A stretch of DNA of 64,000 bases from Clavelina lepadiformis (lineage: Eukaryota > Chordata > Ascidiacea > Aplousobranchia > Clavelinidae): positions 16,864,860 through 16,928,859 of the forward strand of contig NC_135244.1 in the NCBI RefSeq assembly GCF_947623445.1. The letters run 5' to 3'. How positions within the stretch are numbered: the first letter of the stretch is position 1; every line of letters begins with the position of its first letter. The position numbers were made by a program, and so were the translations under genes. The notes beneath the pieces were generated by a model. The model saw only the letters and a program-made list of their open reading frames with translations, did not search any database and was not told the origin of the DNA. Below are positions 37,361 through 50,034 of the stretch, piece by piece.

Positions 37361-40300
37361 TTTCAGAAACAAAAAGGAAAAGGTGCCTACTGTCACCAGG
37401 TCACCAACTACCAAGATATATTTCTGCACACAAAGAAACCTAGCCTTGACATCATTTCAATGTAAGTAGTGGTGATTTCTATAAAATTCGTTATCATATT
37501 TATTTGAGAGCAAGTTGCACAAAAATGACAGAAAGTCCAATGAAAAAAGCAGCAAGAATTGTTATTAAACGTAAGGCAGCGACCAAACCTATATTTCATC
37601 ATAATTAGGATATATATTCATACATCTTGTTCCAAAGATGTGCAGGAAAGTTGATAGAACAAATTGCAGGTAAATTTAGATTAAAGGATATGTTTGCCTG
37701 AAGTTTTAAAGTTATGATACATGTACTTTGTTGGGTTAGGAAAATGTTCTAAGATGTTAAAAATAATATAAGCCGCATTTACAAAGGTGTTCATAGAGCC
37801 TATAAGTTGTGGTTTATATTCAAACTAATACAGCATATAAGGGTCTAAAACCTTCTGGTATATATGTATATATATATATATATATATATTAAACAAAATA
37901 CCATTTATTATGACATCTGTAATTATCAGTATGCATATATATATATATACATATATATATATTTCTCGATCTTTAGTTTGACTTAGGAAGACTTGAATTT
38001 GCTGTAAAATACCATGTGGTTGCAATTGTAATGATAAAAGCAAATTCTTATCCTGCCCTTATCATTACAATCTTTAGTTTTTTTGAAATAAAAATTAGGA
38101 ATGATTAATCTGATCTACATACTCAAAATACTTTTGGAAAAATTATGACTAGGCTAAATCAGTGTATATGCCGTATTTGTATCATTAATGTTGAGCTTAT
38201 TCAACTTTTTTTGCCTAAACAATCAATGATGTTCTTTTGTTAAAATATTATTCTTTCTTTCAGTGATTTAACAAACAATGGAATTGAAGAACTAACCCGG
38301 AGTTTTTTTCGTTCATTGCCTGCTCTGAAAAACACGCTTAAACTGTAAGAGCACATTTATATACAATTTAGGGATCGTTATTTGTTAGGTATACTTGAGT
38401 TTATCCCTAATTTGTGTTATTTAGACTCGTCTGCAAATAGATAAATATTATTTATATTCATAAGTATGTAGATATTATTTTATGTGGTGGTATAACGCAT
38501 AAAATTGCCAATACTGACTATTCAATTGTTATTGTTGTGCACAAATCTTAAAGAAGCTTTTATAATTTGCAGTTTACTGGGTGAAAATCAGTTAGGTCAT
38601 ATAGCACCAGGTGCATTTGCTGATTTTCAGAATCTGAAATTTCTGTGAGTATTAACTTTTAAATCCACATATATATACCTCATATTATTTATTAAAAAAT
38701 CACATTTCCCCATTGTCTGATTGTGAACCTTTCGCCCCAAACTTTAAATGTTAAGGGTCTCTTTCTTTGCTTACAGAGACAACTTCATGTGTTTATTTTT
38801 GTGTTATGGTCTTGGTTTTGATGTCTTGAAACAGACAACCATGTAATTAGAGCTGCCTTTTCTTGTCGAAGTGGAAACCATTATTTTTGTGCTTTTTTCC
38901 ATCTTAACAAAGTTTTCTTAAAGCGATTACTTAATTTGAAATTAGTCGTCGTTAAAAGGTGTTTTATTATTGTTTACAAGCCAAATATTTGCAGAAATTT
39001 AAGCTCCAATAGCCTTGGAAGAATAAACAAAGAAATGTTTACAGGCCTTCCATCCCTGCAAAGACTGTGAGTTAAATTCTTTCCACCAAATATTTGTTTA
39101 TGACAAATTTATCAATCCAGTTTAAAGCGTTATAGGAATTTTAAAATGCCAATCATAGCAAAAATGATAAATGACATAGGAAATATTAGGAAAATTTTAT
39201 TTCCCTCTGACACGGCTTAAGCAAGAAGTCTTTATAGGTGTGCTGGGCGTTTATAATGTGATTTTGTATATATAGGTTGCGTGAATAGTTTTCAGTAAAA
39301 TCCTTTATGTTATGTATATAATTACGCACATGCTGTGGATACACTTTCTGTATGAATATAATGTTAAGCATTCAAAATGTTTATCACTTACTATCACCTA
39401 GTTTGTTTAATATAACATGTTTTTATTTAGTTTAAATTAGTTCTTTTGTGAAATGCACTATGTCATAAAATAGTACTTATTCACATAAATATCTTTTGTA
39501 GTGATTTTAAACATTGATTTTATTTTCAGGATTTTAAACTACAATATGTTTCCAATAATCACCGGTGATGCATTTACAAACTTACATTTGCTTAAACGAC
39601 TGTGAGTCATCAAAGTTCTTAAAATGTTTCCGTAAATTACCAGATAAATTATCACTTTTTCATGTGTGTTTCTTTGCCAAATTGGTATCCTGTACATGTC
39701 ACCTACAGTGATTAATGCTTTGGTGTGTTAATTTTATGTTTACTGTATCTCTTCACTTATCTATGACTCTGATAAAACCAGATTGGTTTGCTGTGATCAA
39801 TAACTATATAAGCTAACAGTATAATGATAAACTTTGAGTTTTGGCCAAATCTTCAGGCTATTTAAAACCTTGGTAGCACAATAATATCTATCCCTGCTGG
39901 AAATCCATATTGAAATTATAACTATTATGAATATGGTCAATTATTTTATACCGATAAATAAGTGATCAACTTAATTACTTCCTTATTGCTTCCTTTTTAA
40001 CGAATTGCAAAAATAAATTCACTTTATTAGTTTCTTCTACATATATGGTTACATGTTTCTAGGTTAGTTTTGATTATGGTTCTAAAATTTAACTAGTCAA
40101 AAAACATTAGTGGCAACATGTTTGTTTATACTTTGGCAGTGACATTGCATCCGACTACCTGGTATGTAATTGCCTGATGGACAGTTTCGTCGCTTGGTAT
40201 CGGTCAAACGTGACCAACAAGATCAAATTAACCGGTAAATGCCACTTGCCCCTTAATCAGGATGGAAATAGAACAGCACTAAGGAAACTTCGAAATAATC

Positions 40301-43300
40301 TCAGTTGTGGTATGTAAGGTTGTTTACTATCCTGTCGGTATTTCGCTTTGTAGTTATTTTTGTACTGGCTTACTTATGGTGTGTTGAGTTGTGCTCGTGG
40401 CTATATCAGGTTGTATCTTGCTTACTGGATAAAGTTTTTTGCTTGTTTTTAACTAACTATGTCAACTGCTCTTGTTGTAATGACTTTATATGCAACATAT
40501 TTACCTAAGCATTTACATTAGTGTTTTGTGTATAAATGTCTTTGTTTTATTCAGTGCAAACAGGTGTAAAATGGTTTAATGAGTATTTTCCATTATAATT
40601 TTACCTGTTGTACCAAAGACATCAATTTTAGCATCAAACAAAATTTGAAAAGTAAATATTTGCGGTTAATTTGCCAAGAAATGATATGGTTTAATAGGGC
40701 TATATACCTTTAATCTTTTAAACAGCGTGAAGCGCATTCATTGGATTTGGCACAAGCTAAAACTGTTTGAGCGGCACTACTCAATTATTTACATCAATCA
40801 TGTTTGATGTAACTAAAATTCTTCATGTCAAACTTTATTGCATGAAGATAAGGCTGTCAACACAAATGCCTATCTGTCTGCTTGTTGTTAAAACAAACAT
40901 TAGGTTTTTTGTTCCATTCTTGTGTTTTGATAGATAGTCTTTGAAAGCAGGTGTGACTTTGCTAAAAATGACTGCCGATTTTAAAGCAATGTCATATCAT
41001 AACAGATTTGCAAATATCACTTAGTGATCAGCATAATGTTGTTTTGTTTTAATAAACAGTTGATGTCTTTCATCATCTGATCATGAAACTTGTTTATTAC
41101 AGTCAGACTTACACAAGCTTCTTCCACTGCCCTCACACTTAAATTTATTGTTGCAACTGGTCTCATCTGTTTCCCACTTCTCAGCATACTCCTTTTTGCA
41201 ATGCATTTTATTTTTCAATTTCTTTCATTTGTTAAAAGGTTATGTTTTCTGTGTTATTGTATTAGTGGTTTTAGATAACGTTTGCTTACACTTAAATTTT
41301 ATGTTTAGATGTTATCAATGACCTTCCATATTTTCAAATTCAACCATCCCAACGACAGGTTGTGTTCGAAGATGATCAGGTCATACTGAACTGTGAGGGT
41401 ACTGACTTGGTTGAATCTAAGGTATCACAATCTTATTAACAACCACAGACAGTATTGTAATTCAATTTGATCATACAGTTATATTGTTATGTATTGGCAG
41501 GTGGTAATGAATGGTTCTACTAGTACTTTTATCTTGCACAACGATTACTGTATCTTTTTTGGTTTAACATTGATTCATTTTTACAGCTCAGGTTGTTTCA
41601 ATGTTATTTTCCACTTGTAGGTGAAATGGACACTCTATGATCAGGAGTTTGATTCATCAACAGAAGTTTTCCAGAATACAACTCTTCATCCCAATAGAAC
41701 AGTCATATCTAGCAGCATTCAACTTAAGGCCGCCGCAAGACTATCTGGTGAGTAAATTGTACTGATATATTACCCACGTCTCCTTTGTAAACCATTATTA
41801 TACAAAATTATGCAAAGCTAATACTCCATTAAGTTGGAAGATCGTGTTATGATTTAAGTAAACAAACCAAGTTGTTCCATCTCCTTAAAATATATAATAT
41901 AGTGGTTATAGCTGTACATTGAAGCCCTTTTTTGTTGTAGGCTTGTGGAAATGTACTATCAAGTCAAATGTCTCACGAAAGTCAGACCAAGTGGATATTA
42001 TTGTAATTGAAAATAATGCCACTTATTGCAATCGTGTCAATGTTACGAATGACTACGGTTTTTTCCAGTGGGTTGAGGCCATATCAGGGGCCGTTCTCAC
42101 TCAAAACTGCACCCACCAGGAAAACACAGTTAGTTGCTTTTTAAGTATAACCATTTAATAATGCTGTGATTATTACCATAATGATGTGATGCTGTAAAAT
42201 TCTCACAATTTCTATTTTATGTTAAAAAATAATTTTGTCCAACTGTGAATGCAAAATAGAAATGCTATATATATGTTATATCTCTTTGCAATGTTATATG
42301 AGTAATGCAATTTAAAGACTATTTTAAAAATACTGACACAATAAACTTTAAGTGCCAGTATCTATTCAATAAGTGGCTTGTAAAGTAAGTAGTAAAGTTG
42401 TTAATTTTAGGACAGGAGCCTTCCACATTTGGCTACTCGATCTTGTTTAAGCAATGGTGTGTGGTCTGAAGGAGATTACTCCCGTTGTCAATATGTAGAT
42501 AATCTAGCAAGGATAATTGCGGTAAGAGGAGTGATTTTTCTTGCTTACAGGTTAACAGTTTAAAGGGTGGCGTATATATGTCAACAAGGATTCTGCTTTA
42601 TACTGAAGGGCTGAGTTAATAGACAATAGAATAATGTTAATTCTAGGTAAAGGTTTAAGTGTACTGATAGTTGATGTTTCGATCTTGTCTGCTTTTTTGA
42701 TGAAATTATTAATTTTTTCGTTACAGAACGATCTTCGGCAAAATATATCTGCCAACAATGCAATTACAAATTGTGCAGATATGACTAAAACTATAAGTAA
42801 CATTCCAATCAAAGAACCAATTGGTCTTAAGATGATTGCTGCTCTCATGGATGAATGTCACCAGTTTTTTGTCAATTCAAATTTTGTATGTTGTTTTTTT
42901 TTACAGTTATTAACACTGCATAGTTTGCAAGAGCTTATATATATCAAGTATGAAACATGCCATCAAGCAGAAAGGCAAACAGAGAAAAAGCTTCTATAAT
43001 TCAGCTCCAGCTATAATAATCTATTATTCCATTATTAATCAAGCATAACCTTGATGCCTAGAAACCCTTTGATATATATAAAGAAATGCTTATCTGATAT
43101 ACTTCTATTTAATCCAGTGGTTTATTGTTTGATGTCTGTTTTGCAAAGATTCCAATTGGTGACGCTTTAACAAAGCTGGCAAGTCATTCTTTGACCGCAT
43201 CATCAAATGCCACTATGGCATCACAATTGTCAGCTGAATCGTGTGATAAAATCAGAAACATAGTGCAAAGGTTCACTGTAGAAATGCTGCAAAATGTATC

Positions 43301-46300
43301 ATCATTTGTAAAGGTAAATTGCTTAAAGCTTTACTTACATACATGTATGTGTGAATGCTCATACAAATCGATAAAGTCTGCGCGATAATTTGGAAGATTT
43401 TTGTCAAGGCATGTTTAGTCATGTAAGAACGACAATCATTTGCAAGAATTCATCTATGTTTACTTTTTAGACCTCTGCAAACCTGGCAATCACAGCATAC
43501 CAAAAGCGACCTTCGATGAAAGTCTTGCTTTGCAATGTCTCTCATTCCAGCAGAGACTTGCTCCTTCATTGTGATACAAATAAACCCACCACCTACCGGT
43601 CAAATACACCCATCTATTCTTTGATCTCGTCTGAACAGGCAGAGGTAACCCAACCATAAATTTTCACTAACAAACAGCGGTTTGAATACCATAAATCTGA
43701 ACAGAGCAGCTGTTGGTTTTAAATAGCTTGTGCAAATATGTACTGGTATTAATTTTTTTGTAACCAGTAGTTAAACAAAGCAAAGAAAAATAAGGTGTAA
43801 ATCATTCTAACTTGCAACGTTTGAAACTACAAATCATGTTAACATCAAACATTTATTACATGTAAATTTATGATGATATTTATCCTTTGCTCTGGTACTT
43901 GCTGAATCAATAGAGTTATTATTTATAAAAAGGTTACCAATACCTTTGTAAGCGAAATGGATTGTTTATTTATAATTCTTTTACAATTTTGTTTTATTTT
44001 AGGCCTCTCAACCAGCCATCATAGTGCCAACCGTGTTTAATCTAAAAAATCATCAAGTTCACCAAATTTATGTCAAAATTTATAGGTAAGTTTTAACCAA
44101 ATTTCTTCATTCTTTCAACAGAACACTCATATTTATAATCTTTAACCTTTTAGGACAGGAAGCTTGTTCCAGTCATCTGAAGCACATTCAATAACTTTGG
44201 GTGAATATTCTGCTTGGAAAGCAAAATCATCTAAAAATGTTGACCCTGAAAAAGAACAATCAGAGATTGATGATTACAATAACGACAACAGAGATAATAC
44301 AAAAGATTACGATCAACTTGACAACGAAAAACTTAGTGATGAATATTTGCCTGAAAAGCATGTCATCATTTCAAACGTCTATTCAGTAACAACTGATGTT
44401 AATGAGAAGTTTAATTTGACAAAACCAATTGTGATGTTATTTCAAACAAAAGAAATAGGTAAATCTACAAGTCCCTTGAACAACACAAATTCAAATTATT
44501 TTGCATAAAAGTTGTAGTAGTTCGATCATTGTGATTACTGTATACATGGAACTGTAGCTTTCATCTAATGAACTATGCTTGTTTAGTGTATTGGCCACCT
44601 AGGGATAAGCAGCATTATGTTGCGATGTGGAATGGGGAAAAATGGTTACAAAGCAATGGCTTTTGTCGGTTTAATCGAAGCAGCAAGCAGCAGAGAATGG
44701 AAAACATTACAATTGTGGAGTGTTCAGCTTTGGGTACTTTTGCAATTATTAAGGTAGCACCTTGTTTTTGTACTTTGGGTATTTCAGCGCTAAAAGTATT
44801 TTGTTTCATATAATGTTATACTTTAAAAATAGTCTTTGTGTTTTCAAATAGTTGAAGTTTTTTTTGCAAATGCAAAAATCCAGATATCTTTTGCTGGAAC
44901 ATCAAAAATAAATTCAGTCGTGTAAATAGAGCCAACTGAAAGAATGTACAGTGCCCATGTAAAAAAGACAACATCACATATTCTTATTTGATATTCAAGT
45001 AATTTAATCAACTATTTCTGCAGAACATCAATAAAAAGAGCGATGTTGGAGAAGCAGCGAGTCCTGTTCAACTTCTTCATCCCACTGTCTTTGTGGGATC
45101 AGGTCTTTTAACTGTCGCTCTCATCATGATCATTTTTACCTACATCACGTTTGCTAAGTGGGTGGTGTTTCTTTCCTAATACTAATACTTTAAAAACTAA
45201 AATTAAAACGTTTTTTCTCAACTTTTTAAAATCTACATTTCGGTACAGCATATGTCTATATAAGTTGTTTTATCTGCTGTACAGTATGTTTATAGTTTTG
45301 TCTAAATTGTCTCTTTTATTCTACCATTATCACTATATACCATTATATCTGTTCTATATACTTTGTTTTTCCCCTTTCTGTTCAGTTCATTGTTGAAGAA
45401 ATACTTCCTTTATATCTACACTGTTGCAAAATAAACGTTAACCGCCTAAATCAAATGCAGTGAAAATACCAGCAAACAAACCTTACACTTGTTTTCACAG
45501 TCTGGTCATATCGCGAGACGCTCGTCACATGGTCATCAACACATGTTTCCATATTCTGCTTGGCGTGATCGCATTTGCTATTGGCGTATGGAGGGTCGAT
45601 GAAAAGGTAACATAGCTCTTCCACGAACTCTGCTTTCAAATTTAAGTCTTTCATGCGGTTGGAGCGGAAAGTACTGCGTATTCAGCTAGCAGTTAAAATA
45701 TATGTTTATGATAACTAAAGCAATGAAATAGTGCTCTCTTAATTAAAGGTTGGGTATAGCAATTAACCGCTTTAGACTATTTATTACGTTTTGATTCAGG
45801 TTTTCTGCTATAGTGCCGGCATATCGCTGCATTATGCTTCACTTTCTGTATTATTATGGATTCTTCTTTCGGCTCGAAACATCAGCAAGGAAATGCTACT
45901 TTCCCAGCAACCGCCCACCCTTGAACCCAAGCCCCAGCGTCCCATGCTAAGGTAGGGTTTGTGGTGCTAAATCTTTATTTTGAAGATCCAGTTTGATATT
46001 TTGTAAGCCTTAAATTACTTAATGACTCTTTCAATCATCTTTTGTATGATGTAACCATAGATTTAACTACTTTTTTATGTGTCAATTTCCGCTCTTTTTT
46101 CTTACAATGCAGTCATAAGCATACTTACGTTTCTTTGTTAAGATTTTACTTACTCGGTTCTGGCATCCCCATAATAATCTGCGGCATCACTGCTGCTGCC
46201 AAAATAGAGAATTACAACGGAGATGAAAAGAAATAGTAAGTAGATCTGAAGAAAGAACAATTTTCTACTTCGCTAAACTATATACCTGTTCGTAAATTAT

Positions 46301-49300
46301 AAGTATAAGGTGGTATTTATGCCGAGTTTTTTGCAGTTGTTGGCTATCTTGGGAGACCAGCTTGTATGCTTTTTACGCACCTGCGGCATTAATGACGATC
46401 GGTTGCATTCTTGTGCTTCTGCGTATTCTCGCTACTTTGAACTGTGCTCCCACCAGTGAACTCAATACACAGCATAAACATTTGTATGGAAATGATGCTG
46501 ACATGTGAGTAATTTTGAACTTTTCTATGTCTGTTGTTTTAAGTTCAGCGAAGTTTTATAATGCCAACTTGACTGCGGTTACCTAAATACAACGAACCCA
46601 TCCATTTTTTGAATGATCGTTAATACTTACTCGTTTCTCTTCTTCAATACCGTCAGCGACGAAGGCACTCCTCTTAGATATCGGGATTCAACGTACAACG
46701 GTAACACCCTCAATGACCCTTGTCTGCTTGGCCCACTCCCGAAGGAGGTTTGTGTTCATTGTTTATGCGTTATGCATCTGTCCGTATTCCAAACCGCGTT
46801 TAAAACGGTCGCAATACCCCATCACGTGCGTTTCATAATGGCATATGATATGGTATGCGATACCTGTCGATTATTTCACTTAAAGGTTGAAAATAGTTGC
46901 CCTTATATTAATGCTTTGCATTAGCGTTTTACGTTTTATGTTTCAAAGTTACCCTCATTGTTAGATTGACAACGAGCATAATTTTCGGACGCGACTTCGC
47001 GGTGTGTCATTGCTTCTTTTCTTTTTCGTGGCAACATGGGTGTTCGCCGCCTTGTCCGTGGCAGCTCCTCAATTGCAACCGGATACTTATGGAAATGCGA
47101 TGGATGAAAGATTCGACTACCAGATATACAAGGTATATAAACTGTATAGTGTATATAACTTGTATAAACGAACACATTGCTGCAGTGTCTATCGAAAGAT
47201 ACTCCCTTAATTAGAAATTTTTTGCATTTTAAAGGAAAGGTTTTAATTTTTTTACAAGGAGCAACGATTAATGTGTATTGTAGTATTCAGGTGTCGGTAT
47301 TTTTTCAAAGATTAAGATACTTAGTCCACTTAATGATCAATATGTACGTGTTCTGCACAGGATTTTACTGAGAAATCTACCCACGCTGTTGACTTGAGTA
47401 TCGTGTTCTCTTGTCTTTTTGCCGCTTTTTCATCAGCCATGGGTGTCTTTGTCTCTCTGCAACATTTACTCACGCGTAGGGACGTGGTGGCTAATTGGAA
47501 GTCTTTCTGCCAAAGGAAAAGACAAAGAACGATATCCAACGACAACGACTGTCGTAGCAATGACATTGACGTAATTACGAACTTCAAAAGCTCAAACAAA
47601 TCAAAACGGGACAATGCTGCGAGTGGTAAGGATTTATTCGTGGTAGCCAATTTCCACTAGGTAGCCTGTTGATCAAAGAAATGTTAACCAAGTGCTTTTA
47701 TCTGATCATTCATAGCTTGTGTGCCGGTTGCTATTCCATATAATTTCAGTAATAAATAATTTCGCAGTCACGGAAGGCAATACATTGGAAACAGTTTTGC
47801 ATACTACCGGTGGAGACGTAACATCGTCAAACTTATCACACGAAGCTCAAATGAAAACATCGAATCACTTTAACGAAAACTACTTCATCGTGAACAGCAT
47901 GTGTAGTGGAGATGACGTGTCGAGCTACAAGGAACCTTCGCGAAGTGACAACAGGCACAAGGGCAAGACAAGGTCTACTAATGCTTCTACGGTAGGTGCC
48001 GTTACTATCATTAGAGAGAATGTCACTCAAGTGTACGTCAACTGCTGCTCAAGGGCAGCTCAGTTGTTGTTTGAGTGCGATTCGAGCATTGCATTGTCTT
48101 TCCCCGTTCACCATCCAAATTGACCAGGTTGTTTTCCAATGATTTTCGTCTTTGCTTGCAGACGACTGGTTGCAACAGGCTTTATTCGACCGGACACCAA
48201 CACAGTAATAAAATCGATTCGTATGGAAATTGCCACCATCGCCATAGTGATCACCAGTTTTACAGACACCATTACACCATAGATGGTTCCAAGCCAATTA
48301 AAATAACAAATCTACAAGTAGGTGTCTTTTGCAGTGTTATGTGTTATAACAAAATTCTGCGGCATTATTCGAAGGATTTGTCCGTAAAATTATACTGAAA
48401 ACACAGCTTATACGAAAAACGCGGAGAGCATTTGTTTTCATAGAGCAAGCGATACTTTCATATTCACATTAAAAGTATTTTTGTTCATGTTTTGAGAATC
48501 ATCTGAATATTTCAAGTTATTTTTACAACTGTTTTGAAAATACCATAATGGCGACAAAACATAACTTTGCTCCACAAACATGACGTCAGCATTTTCTTGC
48601 AGCAGCACCGCCATGACTCGAGCATGACTGAACACAGTTTTGACGAAACGCAGATGAAGATGCACACCATACCTGTTGTAATGCAGACTGCTCAACCGAA
48701 GATAGACAACAGCGCTTTGTTTCATAAGTAATTTACTTTGTATGCATCCTTGCTTCATAAAACAGAACTTAAGAAAAACAGTAACTTTCAGCAACAGCTT
48801 TAAACAAGATGACAATTGTTATTCATTTTTTCCAGATACCAAAAGATTCGCAAAAATCTGGAAGCAAAGCGAAATCGTCAGCGCAAACTCACCGTGCTCC
48901 GGGAGTACGCTCAGGATCCGCTCACCAGTAATGATGAGAAGGATGGGAGCAGGGAAAAAGATCGCAACGAAACCACCCCCTTGGTAGTGGACCAGTACGG
49001 CAAGGACGATGCTTATAATGACAACCTTGCTATAAACGGTGAGTTTTCAAAATGCAGCGCCTTGTTGATTTTGCCTGAAAGGAAAGCGTAGTATTGAATA
49101 CGAAAATATAACCTCACATGTAGCGATTTTTTACAATTCTTACCTAAAATGGATTTTTTTAACTCAAAATCGGGAGATGAAGAAAAAGTGTAAAATTCCC
49201 GAAAATGCTTCTGGCCAGTAAGGGTCATTACAAGAAATATATACGAATGAAAATAGAATTAAAAAAAAACGTTTTTTCACCTCAGCAATGTGCAATTCAC

Positions 49301-50034
49301 AGATGATTGCATACCGTATATTAGGTAAAACAATACATAATTGTATATAGCGTTGCACTAGCACCTTATGCAACTTCTACACTGTACAATTGTACATACA
49401 CGCAGTGCCGCTTAGTACACATTTTAAGGAAGCTTTTTCAATGAACTTATGTTGAGTAGAATACAAGAAAGCGGACATGAACGAGAAGTTTAACAACGGG
49501 ATCGATCTAGAGCAAAATTACCGACCCTTGCTTATCTCTTCCCCAAGTCGCAAGAAGGAGGAATCGAAGCCACCAAGATTGAGCAGAAATCCCAACCTCG
49601 CTTCGAACTATAAGCGCAGGTCCTCTCAGCAGAATAATAAAGCCCAATCCTCCAGAATGGGTTCAAACAGAAGAAGATCGTCAGGATCTCGGAGGAAGCC
49701 AGGTCAATTGAGAAGTCATGACCCTAACCGGGATAAGAATCCAGCTGCAGTAACCGCAGTGAACAGCACCACCGTCTTGAAAGACGCGGAGATGGATATG
49801 TCGCTTCACGGGATATCAAGTAATAACACGCCAGCTCAAACCTCGCACAAAAGCCACAGTTATTTAACCGCCAGTGACGTGCTCTCTTCGTCCTTCCATG
49901 TACCATCGAGAAAAGCATCTAGGTGCGAACTCGACGGTTCAAAACTCGCACAACGAAATTCGACGACTAGTAAGGCCCCCGATGCTAATGATGACGATGT
50001 TTTCAACAACGAGAGGGCCGAGACTACTCTTTAA
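37361..50034 (+). CDS. adgra: Adhesion G-protein-coupled receptor A (GPR124/GPR125 type), first exon unresolved
   Basis: 29 exons join in one 1541-codon frame: 37361-37461, 38264-38344, 38573-38644, 38995-39066, 39530-39601, 40140-40309, 41309-41421, 41621-41747, 41941-42128, 42411-42521, 42727-42885, 43149-43313, 43471-43644, 44003-44085, 44154-44458, 44587-44753, 45024-45157, 45501-45606, 45800-45951, 46143-46235, 46337-46504, 46657-46747, 46965-47132, 47361-47625, 47750-47991, 48162-48317, 48603-48727, 48836-49038, 49472-50034. Domain order is LRRs (one exon each, phase 2), LRR C-cap (VCNCLMDSFVAWY), Ig (RQVVFEDDQVILNC), hormone-receptor-type domain (ATYCNRVNV...YSRCQY), GAIN-like region, seven membrane segments (exons from 45024 to 47625) and a cytoplasmic tail of over 400 residues. 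RFYLLGSGIPIIICGITAAA, TEHSF...MKMH and LTVLREYA match vertebrate ADGRA3 closely. The GPS region (ECSALGTFAII) lacks the His-Leu-Ser/Thr cleavage triplet. The C-terminus ETTL fits a class I PDZ ligand. Vertebrate relatives act in Wnt/planar-polarity signalling. Confidence 0.96.
37859..37973. repeat. Paired TA microsatellites
   Basis: Two (TA)n tracts, at 37859-37890 and 37931-37973, are separated by about 40 bp of unique sequence in the intron after exon 37361-37461. They can pair as inverted repeats. A further 13-bp inverted repeat (ATTGTAATGATAA / TTATCATTACAAT) follows near 38026-38072. Confidence 0.8.
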
